A stretch of 64,000 nt of DNA from Taenia hydatigena (GCA_036345935.2 JADWOT020001812.1:1-64000); one strand, 5' to 3'. Shown: positions 1 through 13,198, numbered from the stretch's first letter. Numbers and translations: made by a program. The notes: a model not told the origin generated them from the letters alone.

Positions 1-1588
1 TTGGTGATGATACATAACCTTCTAACAGTGCTACATCTCATCTCCGGCAGAACCTGCACTCATGGCGCTACAGTGCCCTTCATTAAGGGCAAGTATTAGT
101 GATTTAAGTAATTTGTTGACACAAACTTGATGTCTTCACCTTCAACTAGAGGCTTTCTCTTTGCTTAGCTAAAGCGCTTTCTTCTAACATCTTAGACACC
201 CAAAGTCGTGTGTACACTGTAAGCAAGTCCGTCTCGGCATAGCCGTGTCTACTTTATTCTTTAGTTAGTTGGGTCATTTTAGCCAAACTTTTGGGTGGAA
301 CACTAAACAAGTGTATCAAATTTATTTGATCAATCCCAATTCCAATGAGTAAGCAAAATCATAAGTCAATCGTCAAGTGCTTTGTTTACCAACCTCCACA
401 ATCATCCATCATCCACCGTTTTATTAAATCAGTCTGTCTATACCCACACACCTTTGGTCCCCAATCGTTTATCTGCTTAATCGTGTTCCGGATCAAATAT
501 GCGGGTCGCGTTAAATTTATAAATTACTGCTTTGGTGTTTCACGCGCTCATCCGATGCCTCAGCTTTTCGTAAGATTCCTCCACCAGGCTTGATATCCTT
601 CGTCTCTTTGGCATGTCATTTTAAACCAATTGTTAGTGTTTCGTACTTGTACTCTACATTCAAACAGCATTTGCACAAGGTGGTTTTGCTGGCTTCCCAA
701 CAATAGTTGTTCGTTAGCGCGTTCATCAAACACCGCATTTAATGATTTCGCCTTTCTTAATTGTCTATCAGCTTCTTAACTGCTGTTTATGGCATGATGA
801 GAGTTACATTAAAAGGCAAAACCTAGCAATCACCACAGCAGAAGGGCCAAAAATTAGCTTTTGCAGGCTTGTAAAAGCAATTAAACCTCATGTTTTCTAA
901 AGAATTAAAGATTGTTACCCTATTTCGTCAATGTGACATGAAGCAAACGTCACACTCTAGGTTTTATAGGGAAAGCGCCCTCACGTCTGTTGAATTTTTA
1001 CCGAAACAATCGGTTAGTAGATCCAGGGATTAGGAAGAATGAACAAACTGGTAGACACGTGCGCGTCCGCTTCTATGTTAACCAGCAAAATACTGGGCCT
1101 AAATGCGTGTAGGGTGTAGTTTTGATTCGGAGTGCGTTTCTAATGCCGTTCGACCATTAGGTATTGGGTCTGGGGTGATAGCTATTGCACTTAAGTTGCA
1201 GCTGAGGAAATAACCAGATAAGCAGGAGCAATTCCTAATGCATTCTTATAGGCACCCACTCAGGTGACAACTCCTAGGTTCCTAAACAGAAGCGGTCCTC
1301 TGAATTTGAAGGCAAGCTTTCCATTGTACGGTAGGCAGCATTTACTCTATTAATTGATCATTTTGGTCACTCACAATCAAGGGTAGAATAAATTGTCAAG
1401 CATTGTTTTTTTAGTGGTAAAAGAGTTGCCGTGGTTCATCTCCTGATTACTAAGCGGGATTGGACCATTGCTGGCTCAACCATTCTCTGGATCAATGGAG
1501 CCTAGAATAAAACAAAGAGCGGGCTTGATAGACAAACGTAACGCTTTATAAGTTGCAGCAGGTGAAGCAGTCAATAGCTAACAGAGAC
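1..1588. other. 3' flank of antigen-like gene, no gene seen
   Basis: No exon with convincing splice sites and no repeat shared with the rest of the window was found on either strand. The open frames here are short and look random. On the minus strand, about 40 bases after the stop of the antigen-like gene, a TATAAA variant of the polyadenylation hexamer lies at 1545-1550. It is only a weak candidate because no canonical AATAAA is nearby. Confidence 0.4.
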
Positions 1589-3470
1589 TCACAAGAAGAT
1601 TGATGCCAACGCTAGAGTCATGGAAGCGAATAGGCCTGCAGTGGCTAAAGCAGGGGAGACAGACACGTTAGTTGTGGTAGTTGAGGAAGTTGTTGCAGAT
1701 TACTTGGTCGCAATGCATCCTCATTCCTGCTTTGTGTAAAATGACAAATTTTCTTCACATCGGTGATCGACTTTGCATAATGAGACAATTTGCACTGCCT
1801 CACTAGACGCATTTTTTAACTCTAGTTTATTTTCATGGCAGAGAGTGATGCGAATGTATATACAGAATTGTTTTGGTTGTCGATTTATGTCGCTTAAGTT
1901 TAGCCATTTTTAACTAGTAGATCATTGATCTATAAAATGAGTAGAAACGACTCACCTCGTTTCGAACGTGGTGTAGTCACACTTAGTAATTTACTAAAGT
2001 TGCTAGTGTATTTATGCTTCAACAAAAGTCCCTTTTGCGTGAGTGCTCTAACGTGGGCAGAAACGGTTTGTCCTGGCAATAAGCTTGTAAAGTTGTAGCT
2101 TTGGCCTGAGGAGACATAAATTTCGCCCTGCCATCTATTGTCGAGATACCAACCGATGATGTAGCCAATAATGTCGCCGAGGGGTTGAGGTGGTGGATCC
2201 CACTTCATGTACACCGTGTAAGGGTTGATCGCTTCAAGATGCACGTTCTCAGGAGCGCCAGGGTCTGCACAAATGGGAAAACATCGATTTTTCATCAGTG
2301 CTGAGAGGACCTTAAAGCTTCTTCTGTTCCATTATGTCCTACTCAAACCCAATTAAACAAAAGCAGATGCAAATTATTTAAGCATCAAATCGATTGAATG
2401 AGTGTTAGCTTCTAACTGTATACAAGATTATTATGGGTTAGTAGGCAGAGGGTAGATCTGCACGATTTTTGTTTAGTTAGTGGCGGATTGAGCACCATGA
2501 CAAAATTATTTAGCTATACGAATGTTAGCTGGATCCTATTTTTACATAACCTTCCGTATTCTACAAATCTCGTTATCTAAGATTGCTAAAGTGTTAAGAC
2601 ATTTATGGAGTAGTACAGCAAAATGGGCAAAACATAGAAAAGGCGCAAAAGATAAATATCCCTGATGCGCGATTCTTGTGCCCGTGATGGTGGACAAGAG
2701 GCGTTTGGATAATTGCAACCATATAAGCTTGAGGCGACTAATCGTTAGTGCTGCTGCATCAGCATAAACTTATGGGTTAGGGCAGGAAAATATCATCAGT
2801 GGCCATGGTTTTACAGGATGGAGATAAAAAAAGGTTTGATAAAATCAGCCCGGCTCTGTTAAACGGCTTGGCATTGAACATGTCTTACGACGCACCTGCA
2901 CACTTTGTTTCTCCGAAATTTACCAAATGCAATTGATTTTATCGTGTCAAATTTACTTTATGCATTAATGAAAGCTGTACTTTGGTTCTTGTTGGCCAAA
3001 TTAAATGGAAATCGAGTGCAACGCCCTTTATGAAAACCGGTTTATTTGATGCATGTGCCATGTAAAAGGGTACGAAGATTAGCAAAATCCTACTTACTAC
3101 AAAATTGAAGAAAATTTGAAGACACTATAAAATTAAAGGGCTAAAGTGCGAAGGAAGGTGAGCATCAGGTATAATAGCAAGAAAAGAAGTCAGCCGCACC
3201 AAGTTGATTTGACTGAGATGTGACATTATGCAAGATGTTGTGGTGCAACGTATCGAGGTACAAACGAGTAAAGGCAGCTAGGCCGTCTCTTGCGCACTTT
3301 AGCAGTTTCTATGCTGAGAAAATTTTGCTCTCTTTGGAAAATGCTCCCATTTAGCGAGTGATCTTTCTCCACGTGTACTGATCAGTGTAAAATGGCAACT
3401 TACCGATTGCCAATGCAAAGTCACGTGCGATAGAAGTTGTCAACAGCGTGAAGGAGAGTTGAAAGGCCAT
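1589..3470 (-). CDS. FN3-domain oncosphere antigen-like protein (EG95/45W/TSOL18 family), 3 exons
   Basis: Predicted CDS is the complement of exons 3404-3470, 1956-2264 and 1589-1644 (432 bp, 143 aa). Exon 1 encodes a signal peptide beginning MAFQLSFTLLTTSIA. Exon 2 (309 bp, symmetric phase 1-1) encodes one FN3 domain (about residues 24-121), with the core Trp44 in YMKWDPPP, the GYIIGWY strand and LLPGQTVSAHVRA. Exon 3 adds a hydrophobic tail, ATAGLFASMTLALASIFL, ending the protein as in a GPI or membrane anchor. Splice sites are clean: donors GTAAGT and GTGAGT, and a strong pyrimidine tract before exon 3. Two N-glycosylation sequons are visible (Asn80, Asn111). The three-exon plan and the N-terminus fit the taeniid host-protective oncosphere antigen family, which is secreted or surface-bound. 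The tyrosine-corner position after PGQT is Val90 rather than Tyr. No frameshift or stop is seen, so the gene looks intact. Family assignment is by pattern and memory of the family, not by alignment. Confidence 0.85.
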
Positions 3471-6400
3471 GTCTTTTTTGAGAAATAACTTACATTTACA
3501 ATCCGCACACGTGTACTTTAAATGTGTTGTTAGTTGATGTTAGCCTATGGGCTGTAAGTTCTTGAACTACTAACCAGATTGTGCATTCATGCGCAAACTA
3601 TGGAACCACATGTTATTGAATTGCTTGAGCGATTGTGTTAAGGACACCGATAAGTGCGCTTACTGTTACAAAATAGCTCTCACCTTCACTTTGTAGAGGC
3701 TTCCATTTTTATGATGAGTTGTAGCACTGTAACTAGTCAATGTGCACAGCCTTACACGAAATTTTACGCTAGCATTAGGACCATGGCAGTAAATAGGACT
3801 ACAGTGGCCTAATCAGCAAATGTATCCACCAGTTGTAAGGAATGTAGAATTCACCACTGAACCTTCAACGTGGTCACTTCGGCATTGGCGACAGATCCGC
3901 TTAGCAAGGCATTGTTGACTTCTGCACATTAGCTAATTCGTACGAGTATATAACATTCGTGGCTGCTCTATCGTCTGTAACTAATTTAATCACAGGAGGC
4001 GATAAGAGTAAACCTGCAAAATTTTGACGACATTGACAACCGAGCACCGATCCCAAACTTTGTTCGAATTCATCTGGTTACTTTTGATACATCGATTAGC
4101 CCTTGATTGATCTAGCTGAGAGGACTAATCTCCTCGCTAAATGAGTATTAGTAAGGTGTTGCGGCAAACTTTTTAGGTAACTTTAATTCATTCATTTGTT
4201 TATTGCTAGTTCCACCGGCATTAATCCAAATGATGCATTGAAAAATCCTATCTATTTTGCTATCAGCCATAGGGAGTCCTTTTGAATGTGCTCCCCAGTA
4301 AGGAGGTAGCTAGTCTACTCTGGTTGAACATATGGCGTGCGCCATGTGTAGGGCGACGGCTTCAAGCTTTGCCTTCTGGCAAATCGCAGAGATCTACGCA
4401 GCATATAACAAGCGCACTTGTCACTAGTCCTTCAAAGAAGATAAGCCTCTATGCAAGCTTACGGCGTCTCCCTGTGTGCATCTGTGTGTGTATGCATGAG
4501 GGAATTTTGACATCAAGGTGAATGGACGAAAGGGAGCTAGTGATTGCATATAAGCAGACTAGATTTAGTTGGAAAAAAGACAAGCCCTGATATATTGCTC
4601 GAGCACCATTACATAAGACCCTTGTATCCACGTAATATGATTGTATGTGTAATTAATAGCTCCATTCCCTCTCTTTGATATTTTTCCTTTACTAGCAGTG
4701 TGATCGACTGTTAAACTCTAAAAATCTTTTAACTGGAGACCATTGGTTTTGATTAGGACTCCGAATTTTCTACTTCAACGTTCACATGGCGGTGCACCAA
4801 TAAGTGTGATTCGCAAATCTGTTCAAGCAATTTGCTCACAATCTCGACTTATGCATGCCTTTCCAACTAGACGTGCGACGTTAAATGCGAATCAAATGCT
4901 TGGGACTCGCATGTCTTTCCCTCTATCTACTTAAAATCAGCAAAGACGTCTCGGTTTGATTTGCGACGGGAGTATGCCTTCGTGCATGAGCTGGGACGAA
5001 AGTAGCAAATTTCACTTAATCAATGCTTAACTGGACAGCGGTAAAGTGTGTCAATAACACCTGTACAATCAGTTAGGCTAAAAACTCTGCAAATAGAGCT
5101 AGGTGCATGATTTTATATTACAACGACAAATATGTATTTTGATCCTTGGGCTTGCATTTACGGATAGGGGAGAGAAGCGCGAAGTCCACCGATCATTTGG
5201 ATGTAGCACAATACCTTCTTACCAATTGTTATTTACTCAGAACTCATGCAACACAAATGATGAAATTCTGATCTACTCTGCTTACTGGCATTGCGGACAT
5301 CGTGATCTGCAGTCAATCGCAGCAGTTACTGTTAATTCGTGGCAAGTCTGGCAACCTTTTTAGCTTTACACTTACCATCCATTCGTGCATAAATCCTAAG
5401 GCATGTATGTCCCGAAAAACATTTCATAGACATAAAACAAGGTAGTATCCCATTTACCAGTAACCACAAGTTTGTTAGTTAATATTAAATTGATTTTATC
5501 CAGTTGCCTGGTTATTTGTTAAAGCATGCACCGCTATCTGAAATTTCATTTCAAAGGTCTACGGATCAGAGCATCAACATTTCTAGGCTGCATCAGTAAA
5601 GCTAGGTTTCATTGCAATACTGCAGTATTAAAGCAACAAAGAGCGAGCGAAAGTCATGATGATAACGCCAATATAAAAATAAAGATTGGGGTCGTTTGTA
5701 TTAAACATTTTGGGCATAAAAGCTAATGTTGTTAAGCTCTATCTATCAGAATAGGACGACTTATGCACGTTTTATTAATTGCATGAATAAAAATTCACCC
5801 GTTTTACAATCGTCACTGATTGCCGCTGATCTGTGGTTACATAAATGTGTTGTTTGGCTCTTCCCACTTGTCTACCTAATACCTTTCCTTTCTGCCATTG
5901 CAGCTTCCAAGTGGTTGCCTTTAAAAAATCCTTGTCAAGGCAATGCATATCTTTTGGCGTTAATTCAATTTTGCGGGAGGTGATGCATGGTCGGCAAACA
6001 TGGACCGTAAGCTTAGTTAGCTTAACAGTGGAATGGAGGGGATGGGTAAGATCTAGTGAGCAGTAATGGAGGGCAGACAACTGCACTGCAATCTGAAACC
6101 AAGACTCATGTGGCTGAGCTAATCGCATTTGGGCAAAATCAGAAGGCGAAAGTGATGACAACGAAGGCAGCGACTAACTTTTCACAGCCCTAAGGGAGTT
6201 ATTGGTCACTGAATCATCAGCTTGATGATGAATTACTTCTACTCACCCATCTACCCGCTGCCGCCAACTCAATGATTTTCCGTAGGTTAGACACACACAC
6301 GCATACACAGCTTTAAAAGGTGCCGTGAGCAAACTTAACCACGATAGCGACACCGTGTTCGTCCTCTTGTAACATTCTTTTCTTAGATTGAAAAACACTG

Positions 6401-7062
6401 GGAATATTTTGAGTTCTCAGCCCCTCAGACTGCAAATCAACTCCACGAGTCCATCAGTTGAATTTCATCCAAATTTGATGTTTCGAATCTACCGGGGTTA
6501 TGAAAGTCAGATACTTCTGAGAGACACCTCTAACTGCGCAGAGCTCCTGGGTTAATGGTAAACGTCTTAAAACGCCTTTGACCCCTTCTCGATTGCTAGT
6601 ATTTTATATTGAAATGAGGTGGAAATGGGACACTTTTGATGCAGACAGAGCTTTTTTATTCTTTGCTTACAAAGGTATCTCTTTATTAGTCTTTATGCAT
6701 TTATAAAAGTGTTCTTTAAGTTTTAGAAGCAAATAAATTGTCCTCAGTAAAAGTGAATCTTTATATTTGTCCGGAGTATATTTCGCAATACCCTATTTTT
6801 CCTATTTTCTTGAAGTATGGACTACGTGGTTTAGGACTATTTGTCTCTTATTTTCTCATGTTCCACGTGTTTCGCTTGTTTGCCGCCACCAGTTGTTTTG
6901 GTGCTTTCACCTAGCACTGGTATATTTTAAATGCTGCTACTTCTAACTTTTGCGCTCATTGACATCTGGTCGTGCCACTGGCTGAACTTGTCCACTGTGT
7001 GCATCTTGTTATCGCTTTCCGTTTGGAAGGGTAGATGGCGCACTTTCGTCTGTTGCTCATTT
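3471..7062. other. Gene-poor stretch upstream of antigen-like gene
   Basis: This is the 5' flank of the antigen-like gene and contains no exon I can support. Short open frames occur on both strands, some overlapping antisense to each other (for example near 5775-6161), which suggests chance. A short (CA)-type run lies near 6291-6310. No promoter could be assigned with confidence. Confidence 0.35.
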
Positions 7063-7256
7063 TTACATTCTAATCTGGCTGAGGAAGGCTGTGTTTAGCG
7101 TGTTGCAATGAATATGCATATGCTTTTTGAGAATTTCGATTGGGACAAGTTGTCTGTGTGTATTACAAGGTATGTTGAATTCGTAGTTACCGGATTGATT
7201 GTGCTGGATGCTGATGGGCAGGATACAACAGTTTGCTTCATCGCACATGTGGGCAT
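7063..7256 (-). CDS. Possible terminal exon of a cysteine/histidine-rich protein
   Basis: On the minus strand the sequence TTCGTTGCAG is followed at 7256 by a frame that stays open to a stop at 7063. In phase 1 it encodes 63 residues rich in Cys and His, including CDEANCC, FNIPCNTHRQLVPIEILKKH and MHIHC. The C-x-x-H spacing followed by H-x-H-C is loosely like a TRAF-type zinc finger, but that is only an impression. A phase-0 reading is also open. It lies downstream of other minus-strand exons between 7961 and 13198 and could be their 3' end, but no unbroken phase-compatible chain was found. Treat it as an exon candidate only. Confidence 0.22.
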
Positions 7257-9330
7257 CTGCAACGAACTGTGATTATCAGTTCCAAATAAGTGTTCTTCCG
7301 CATTCGGGAAAGTAGAATGGGCACTACGCGCAGTTGTATCAAGTGATTAGATCCCATTTAATCTAATTGTGGTTGGAAAGCATGCTGCTGCTCTACTTAT
7401 TTCCATTGTTTAGCGGTTTCGAGGAGGACCATCTCGTGAGCGAATGCGCATTTTTAGGCGCACTCAAGTTTTGCTGAATGCTAAGCGATTCCGTAAGTTT
7501 CTTCTGCTGATGTTATTCGAATCCGCCTGATTAGTGTTCCTTGTGTAAACCACCGAACTGTATACGATTATTATTGTATAAAAAGCATCTCAGGATGCCT
7601 TCCTCCGAAATACTTATGAATGAAGCGTTTATTGGAAGCGTATTGTCACAAAGACGACTTGGGAGGCAACCCACTGATTGCCTCGGCTCGTTTGCTCCTT
7701 CTGCTGTGGCAATTTAGTAGTTCCGGCGTGGTCTTCGCTGACCTTGCCTTAGTCGTAGTAGTAATTATCCTTGGCTTTGACTGTTTTTTCCTTGGGGCTA
7801 ATAGTTGACTGAAGGGTCGCGGAGACAGGCGAAAGTGCAGGGTTGACGTGTCCCTTAGGTTAGGCAGGTTACCATTTCTTAACGGCTAGTTATCGGTGGA
7901 AGTCCCTCAAGACACAGACAAGTGTGCACTGGTAAACGTTAAGCTTCATCCGTTTCTTACGTTCTTTTCACTCATCTGCCGATCGGGTTGATTGGCTGGT
8001 GGAAGTCTGGGTGGATAGAGAGGCGAAGGTAAGGTGATCTGTTTACTTCGCTGTCTATGGACCCACTCGTCTAGCTTTCTTAATCAGCTTCACTCCGATG
8101 TTATTAGATGTGGCGTTTGAACGCTTGTGAAGTCCTGCCTGATATGGGTGGTCGTGCTGGAATCGCTTCGTCTACGTCAGAATATCTGATTGTCGGGATG
8201 CTAAAAGTAACACCTTCCTGACGCTCTCGTGATGCGTGTTTCTGCAGTGCATTGCTTCATTTCGATCGCATTATTGCTGCCAACAATGGTTAAGATGGAA
8301 GTTGCTCATAGTGGAAAGGAATGCAATGACTCGCCATGTCCAGCTGCTCTATTAACGCACAGTACTTGTTCTACCGCTTAAACCGTGCACTTAACTCGTA
8401 ACTTGACTAATGTAACGATTTAGCATTGAGTGGTCCAATGCAAGTAGATTTCACCACTCTGTATTTGTGATTAATGGGAGTTAGATAAAGCATTTGCGAA
8501 GGATAACTTTTGCAATATACCTAGCTAACGACTAGCAAATGTGTTTGTATTTGCTTAGCCTCCCATCCTAATCACCTCATCCTTTTAAAACTCCGCTTTT
8601 TTGCATGGGCTTGGGCATTGCATGTTAAAATTCAACAGTTATATTTATTTGGAAAACACTTCAGTGGTAGCATTTTTTCAAACGCAGACTATTCGATCCA
8701 ACGTCTAGTCACACCTAACTGGCTGCCAGTCTACCTGTTTGTCAGCCACAATGACCTCATGTTCGTCTGTGTTACTCTCACAGCATGCAGGTTCGGAAGG
8801 TGTCATTTTGCGTGTGCTACATTATCCGTGATATAGACTGTGTGTTGGATAATACATGGGTTTCACTAGTCACGCAGTTGGCTTGTTACATCGGAACATA
8901 CGTGTATGCATAGCTACGGTTAACATTCTGAGTAAATGCTGCTAAACATTCCGAGTAAATGAAGCTAATACCAGTGTATCAATAACTAACATCATAAAAC
9001 TAGTGATATTGAACCACAATTCTATAATAAACTGCCCTACCTTATTAATGCCTTATTCCGTAGTCGTAATAGCGAATGTGCTAATGTGGATCTGCAATGT
9101 TCGATGGTGCTATCGTCGCAAGTGTTTGTTTACCATAGCAACTTTGCTACATTGCAATGCAACGCGGTCCCCTTTATTAAAAGCTTTACGAACTTGAGCG
9201 AAAGTTAGTGTTCTTGTATCTTATTTCCAATTGTCATTTGTAAAGCGGGAGTGGACTTAACTATGTGATGAATGTTGAAACTGGTACCCTGCTCTTTAAA
9301 GTACTGAGAATGCTAACTAGAGGAAGTCAC

Positions 9331-9790
9331 TTTAAGGTAGACAGCCGCGTGTGAGTTGGATTTCGCACTTACGAATCCGGTATTGTGTGACAGATTCATC
9401 ACTTAAGGAGTACAACAAGATGCCCTTGTTTCCAGTTTTCCAACGGTTGAAGTGAAGCGATCAACCACACGCCTAACCTCTGCAGTAATTTACATATGCA
9501 TTTGCAATCTGCCCCCCAGAAGCACTGATAAAGTGGTTGCTACCCCATTGTTTCATCTGTTCGACTGCAGCGACCCTCATCAAACAAATGTACGAATCCA
9601 AAGAGCCAAAAACCAAACAATCCGTAGCGTCAAGCCAATCACTGGTTGCGTCTTGATCAGAGCAGAAGTATCCCTAGGGCAGTCAGTTGACATCTCTGTC
9701 CGTGCTAACATGCCCAAAGGTGTGTTTTTATTAAATGAAAAACTCCACTACACTGAATGGATGCGCTTGAGAAGATGTGTTCTAGAACGT
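9331..9790 (+). repeat. Dispersed repeat pair A, copy 1
   Basis: This segment is collinear with 27341-27730. Shared blocks include GAAGTCACTTTAAGG, GACAGCCG, CACTGATAAAGTGGTTGC and CCAAGCCAATCACTG, separated by diverged sequence and small indels. No terminal repeats or target-site duplications were recognised. The two copies differ too much to be recent. This copy contains a 126-residue open frame (9452-9832) that is not kept open in the partner, so it is unlikely to be a conserved protein. Confidence 0.75.
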
Positions 9791-10202
9791 TGCACTTTTG
9801 ATGGTCGACTCACCTACGCCGCTTGTGAATAGGTTACTTTGATTACAATGGGTACCTCATCTCCTTCCCCGCCTCCTTTGTTTCCCCCCACAAGTCTGCA
9901 TCCTTCACCACTGCACTGGGCCACTCACTACCTCATGCCACCAATCCAACACTAGCCCTTATCATCTGTGCGCTCAGGCATGGAAACATTGGAATAAGGA
10001 TGCTTTGGCCCTAGCTGCTTAGGCTGGTCTCCGGGACGTGCTAGCGGCTTATTCCCCTCTGCCCTTCGAATATATATGTTCCACCAAAAATCGGTAGTTT
10101 AAACAAGCAAAGTATTGCATATAGAGCTAATCGCAACGTACTTTTGTAGCGTAGCTTTAATTTTGTTGATAGTTTTTACATGCCTTTCCAACAGGAACTT
10201 AC

Positions 10203-13198
10203 ATTGTCCTGCCAATCTGATTCCTAATACACAGGCAAGCGACCCGCATTGCCTCCTCAACGCTGCCAGACGGCCAACGACCTAGGGAAGAAAGTTAGAA
10301 ATGTAAAAATTAACGGTGTAAAAATATAACATGTGACAAATAGGGATACACCAGTAAAATGCAATAAATATGAGGTGTCGGATGCGCCAAAGAAATAAGT
10401 TACTTTACCACATAATAGCAAGATTTAGGTGATTAAGAAAAAATACAATCCAAAGCGCAAATTCGAATGCATGGAATATTTTAAAAATTCTTAAATTCTT
10501 TTAGTATTTGCTTAGAACAGCAAAAAACGTTTAGAGAACATTACCGTTTCTTGCTGAAAGGTGTAAGCTTGTTTCTAAACAAGGAATACATCGAAAACAC
10601 TTGTCTTGGTAGCATTCCATGTGCATTGACGCAATAATAAAGCCCTCAGATTGGGTTAGTCGTCGGTTGGAAAGCCAAGCAACCCACTGATTAAGCCTTC
10701 TGTACTGGGTTTTAGTTTTTTTTTTCCAATGCGCAGAATATCTTACAGTGGCGACCGACGCATTATGCAAACAAAAATTCTACAAACTTTCTGCCTTGGT
10801 AGGTCAAAAATCGTGCGTATTGGTTATGCACTACTTAGTTTAACTTTGCAAATTAGTTCAGATGGGTATCACAGCAAGTTATTTAATTGGATTGTGAGTG
10901 CCATTGTCATCGCGAAGTAATTGCTTGTGTGGTGAAGTTTGCAAATTATTTGGGATTGAGGGGATCTAAAATTATAGCCTCGTCTGTCTCAAACTGCGTG
11001 TATACGTATACTTTAGGTTGCTGTGTTACTAAACCACATATAGAAGACTGAGATTAGGCCGTGCCTCTCTCGAAGTACGGCGCTTCTAAACGTTGGCACA
11101 TCTAATGAGAGGTACTGGAACTCGCTACCGATGCACGTGACTGTAAACTACGCCAGAAGAGGCAGAAAATGAAGAAGAAGATGATGATGAGTAGGTATGC
11201 TATCAGTCAGCAGGAATTGATATATGCATCATTTCCTCGGTGGTCGACGACTGCGACGACGATGCATTAGACAGTGCCTGGCCTTTGGAAGTGGAAGCGA
11301 AGATCTTTGTATGGGGGGGAGGATGCAAGCATTGTGAACACCTTCATTGGGCCCAAGAGTGGAAGTGGGATAAGTTGCTACTGACGGTATAGAGCTTGCT
11401 GAGAAAAGTTGCATGTGGAGGGATTTGTAAAACTGTCTTCAAAGACAATCTTGTAGGCGTAGCGTAGTGTGCGATTTGTGATATCCTCCTCCCTCTCCAC
11501 CACAATAAATGCGGTAGTGTTACTTTTTCAACACTGCGTCAGCACGTGAGCCCTCACCCACACCTCGTTGAAGAAGCACTGCTACCTGCTGTGAGTTATT
11601 TTGTCCTCTCCTACTTTCAAGATGGATGGGATGGGAATTAGGCACGCAAGCATGCCTACTCAAACTACCATCAGCACAGCCTCCACAACAAGAAGGTAAG
11701 GCTTCTCCTTACGAACAGCGTGTTACAAGCAACGCACCCCTAACAGTGATAACTAGTGGTGTACAGGCTTCACTAGTGTGTTACCAAAAAGGGTTCGGGA
11801 GGAGAAGAATGAGGATTATTGTTGTCGCAGGTCCATTAGCCCATCATTCGATGTCTACCTGCTAACAGTTTCTTCTGGTGGAATGCTTTTGAGGCGGAAT
11901 GTGATTGCTACTGAATCGGTGCTCAGTAGGAATTTCACATGGAGGTGGATATTTGATCGGACATTGGCTAGGGTAAGGGGGTTGCATGCAGATGGGGAAG
12001 ATGTCGAATAGGGACTGAGGAGAAGGAAGTAAAGAAAAGAGGCATCTATCTACATTCATTTTGTCAATGAAAGCGCTCCTTTACATAATTAATAAGATAA
12101 TGGTGCTGTTTCATACGAAGACGTTACGGTGACGCGGTGATTGAGGAATCGTGAGCAAGTTCCTAGAAGTAACTAAGGGAAGGAGAGCATCCTTCTCCTT
12201 ACCATTGTCGAATTAACTCTCACTTCTTTTAACACCTAGTCGTGAGCAGTGTAGAGAAGGAAGGTGGTGAAGAAGAGGAATCCACCTGTCAGACAATTAA
12301 ATTGCCGCATACCGACCCGCCCACCTACCTACAGGACTTTGCAACCAGTGTAACCGCATGAAATAGTCAGTATAACTACACATCAGGGCCCCTACTTCCA
12401 CGTCTTCTCGACTCCTCGTAGCTGATGAGTCGAATCTGACCCAACATAACAAATTGTGACATTGCCACAGCGCACGAACCTGCTACACGCTTATACGATA
12501 TTCCCCTTAGAAGAAAATTATTAACAACAGTAACTGAAAGCTTTAGAGGGCAACGCAGATTTGCTCAGAGTAAGTGGCGAAGTCATGGATGGAGCCTAAC
12601 CATGAACAATAATATCAGTGTTCCTCAATCTTTTAGCTTTCTCACGCAACAAGTTGTGTGGATAGCAAACTGATTTGCAGTAACAGTCCATGAATAAATT
12701 GCAAGGGTCATAGGCCATGTCATAGTAGTATTGAATAGCAGCACGCATTCGAAAAACATGCACAGTCAAACATTAAGTAAGAAAATTAATCGATTCAAAG
12801 CACATGGTTTGCTTATTTTAAGGAAAGAATCACGATACAAAAGGGGATGCTGAATGGTTTACCGTTTGGCACACGCATTATGTTCTGCATGTTGGTTGAG
12901 CTGCTTTAGGTGAAAACATCATGTTGCCTCCTCGTGTGCTTCGACCTGTTGCACGTCTACATTTTGCAAAAAAACCACTTTAAGTGCATCAGAAACGTGC
13001 CATTCTAATGCAGCCGAGATTGCTTTAACTTACCGTATCTTTTTGTAGAGTACAGATTTGTGCAAAGTAGAGTTGAGATTCCAGAAGAATGGATAGAAAA
13101 CACTGCTATCAACGTTTGTCTGTTAAGAGAAACAGAATAAAGCAAAAAGAAAACCTTACTAAAGGTGTGCACACACGCATAATGAATGATGATGTCAT
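10203..13198 (-). CDS. Possible multi-exon gene, 5' part (unrecognised; weak ankyrin-like motif)
   Basis: Four exons are proposed on the complement: 13160-13198, 13034-13119, 10545-10699 and 10203-10281. The ATG at 13198 follows an in-frame stop. Intron 1 is 40 bp (13120-13159) with donor GTAAGG and a long pyrimidine tract ending in TTAACAG. Exon 2 ends at a clear GTAAGT. Exon 4 has a strong acceptor (CTTTCTTCCCTAG) and a GTAAGT donor. The phases agree (0, 2, 1, then 2 at the end), giving about 118 residues starting MTSSFIMRVCTPL. Residues LETSLHLSARNG resemble the first helix of an ankyrin repeat. The weak point is the acceptor of exon 3, which follows an A-rich tract. A phase-compatible mini-exon of 46 bp lies at 7961-8006, but the 3' end of the gene is unresolved. 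Function is unknown. Confidence 0.38.

Noticed and set aside
9452..9832. 126-codon plus-strand open frame.
   Set aside because: It sits in repeat A and is not open in the partner copy at 27.4-27.7 kb.
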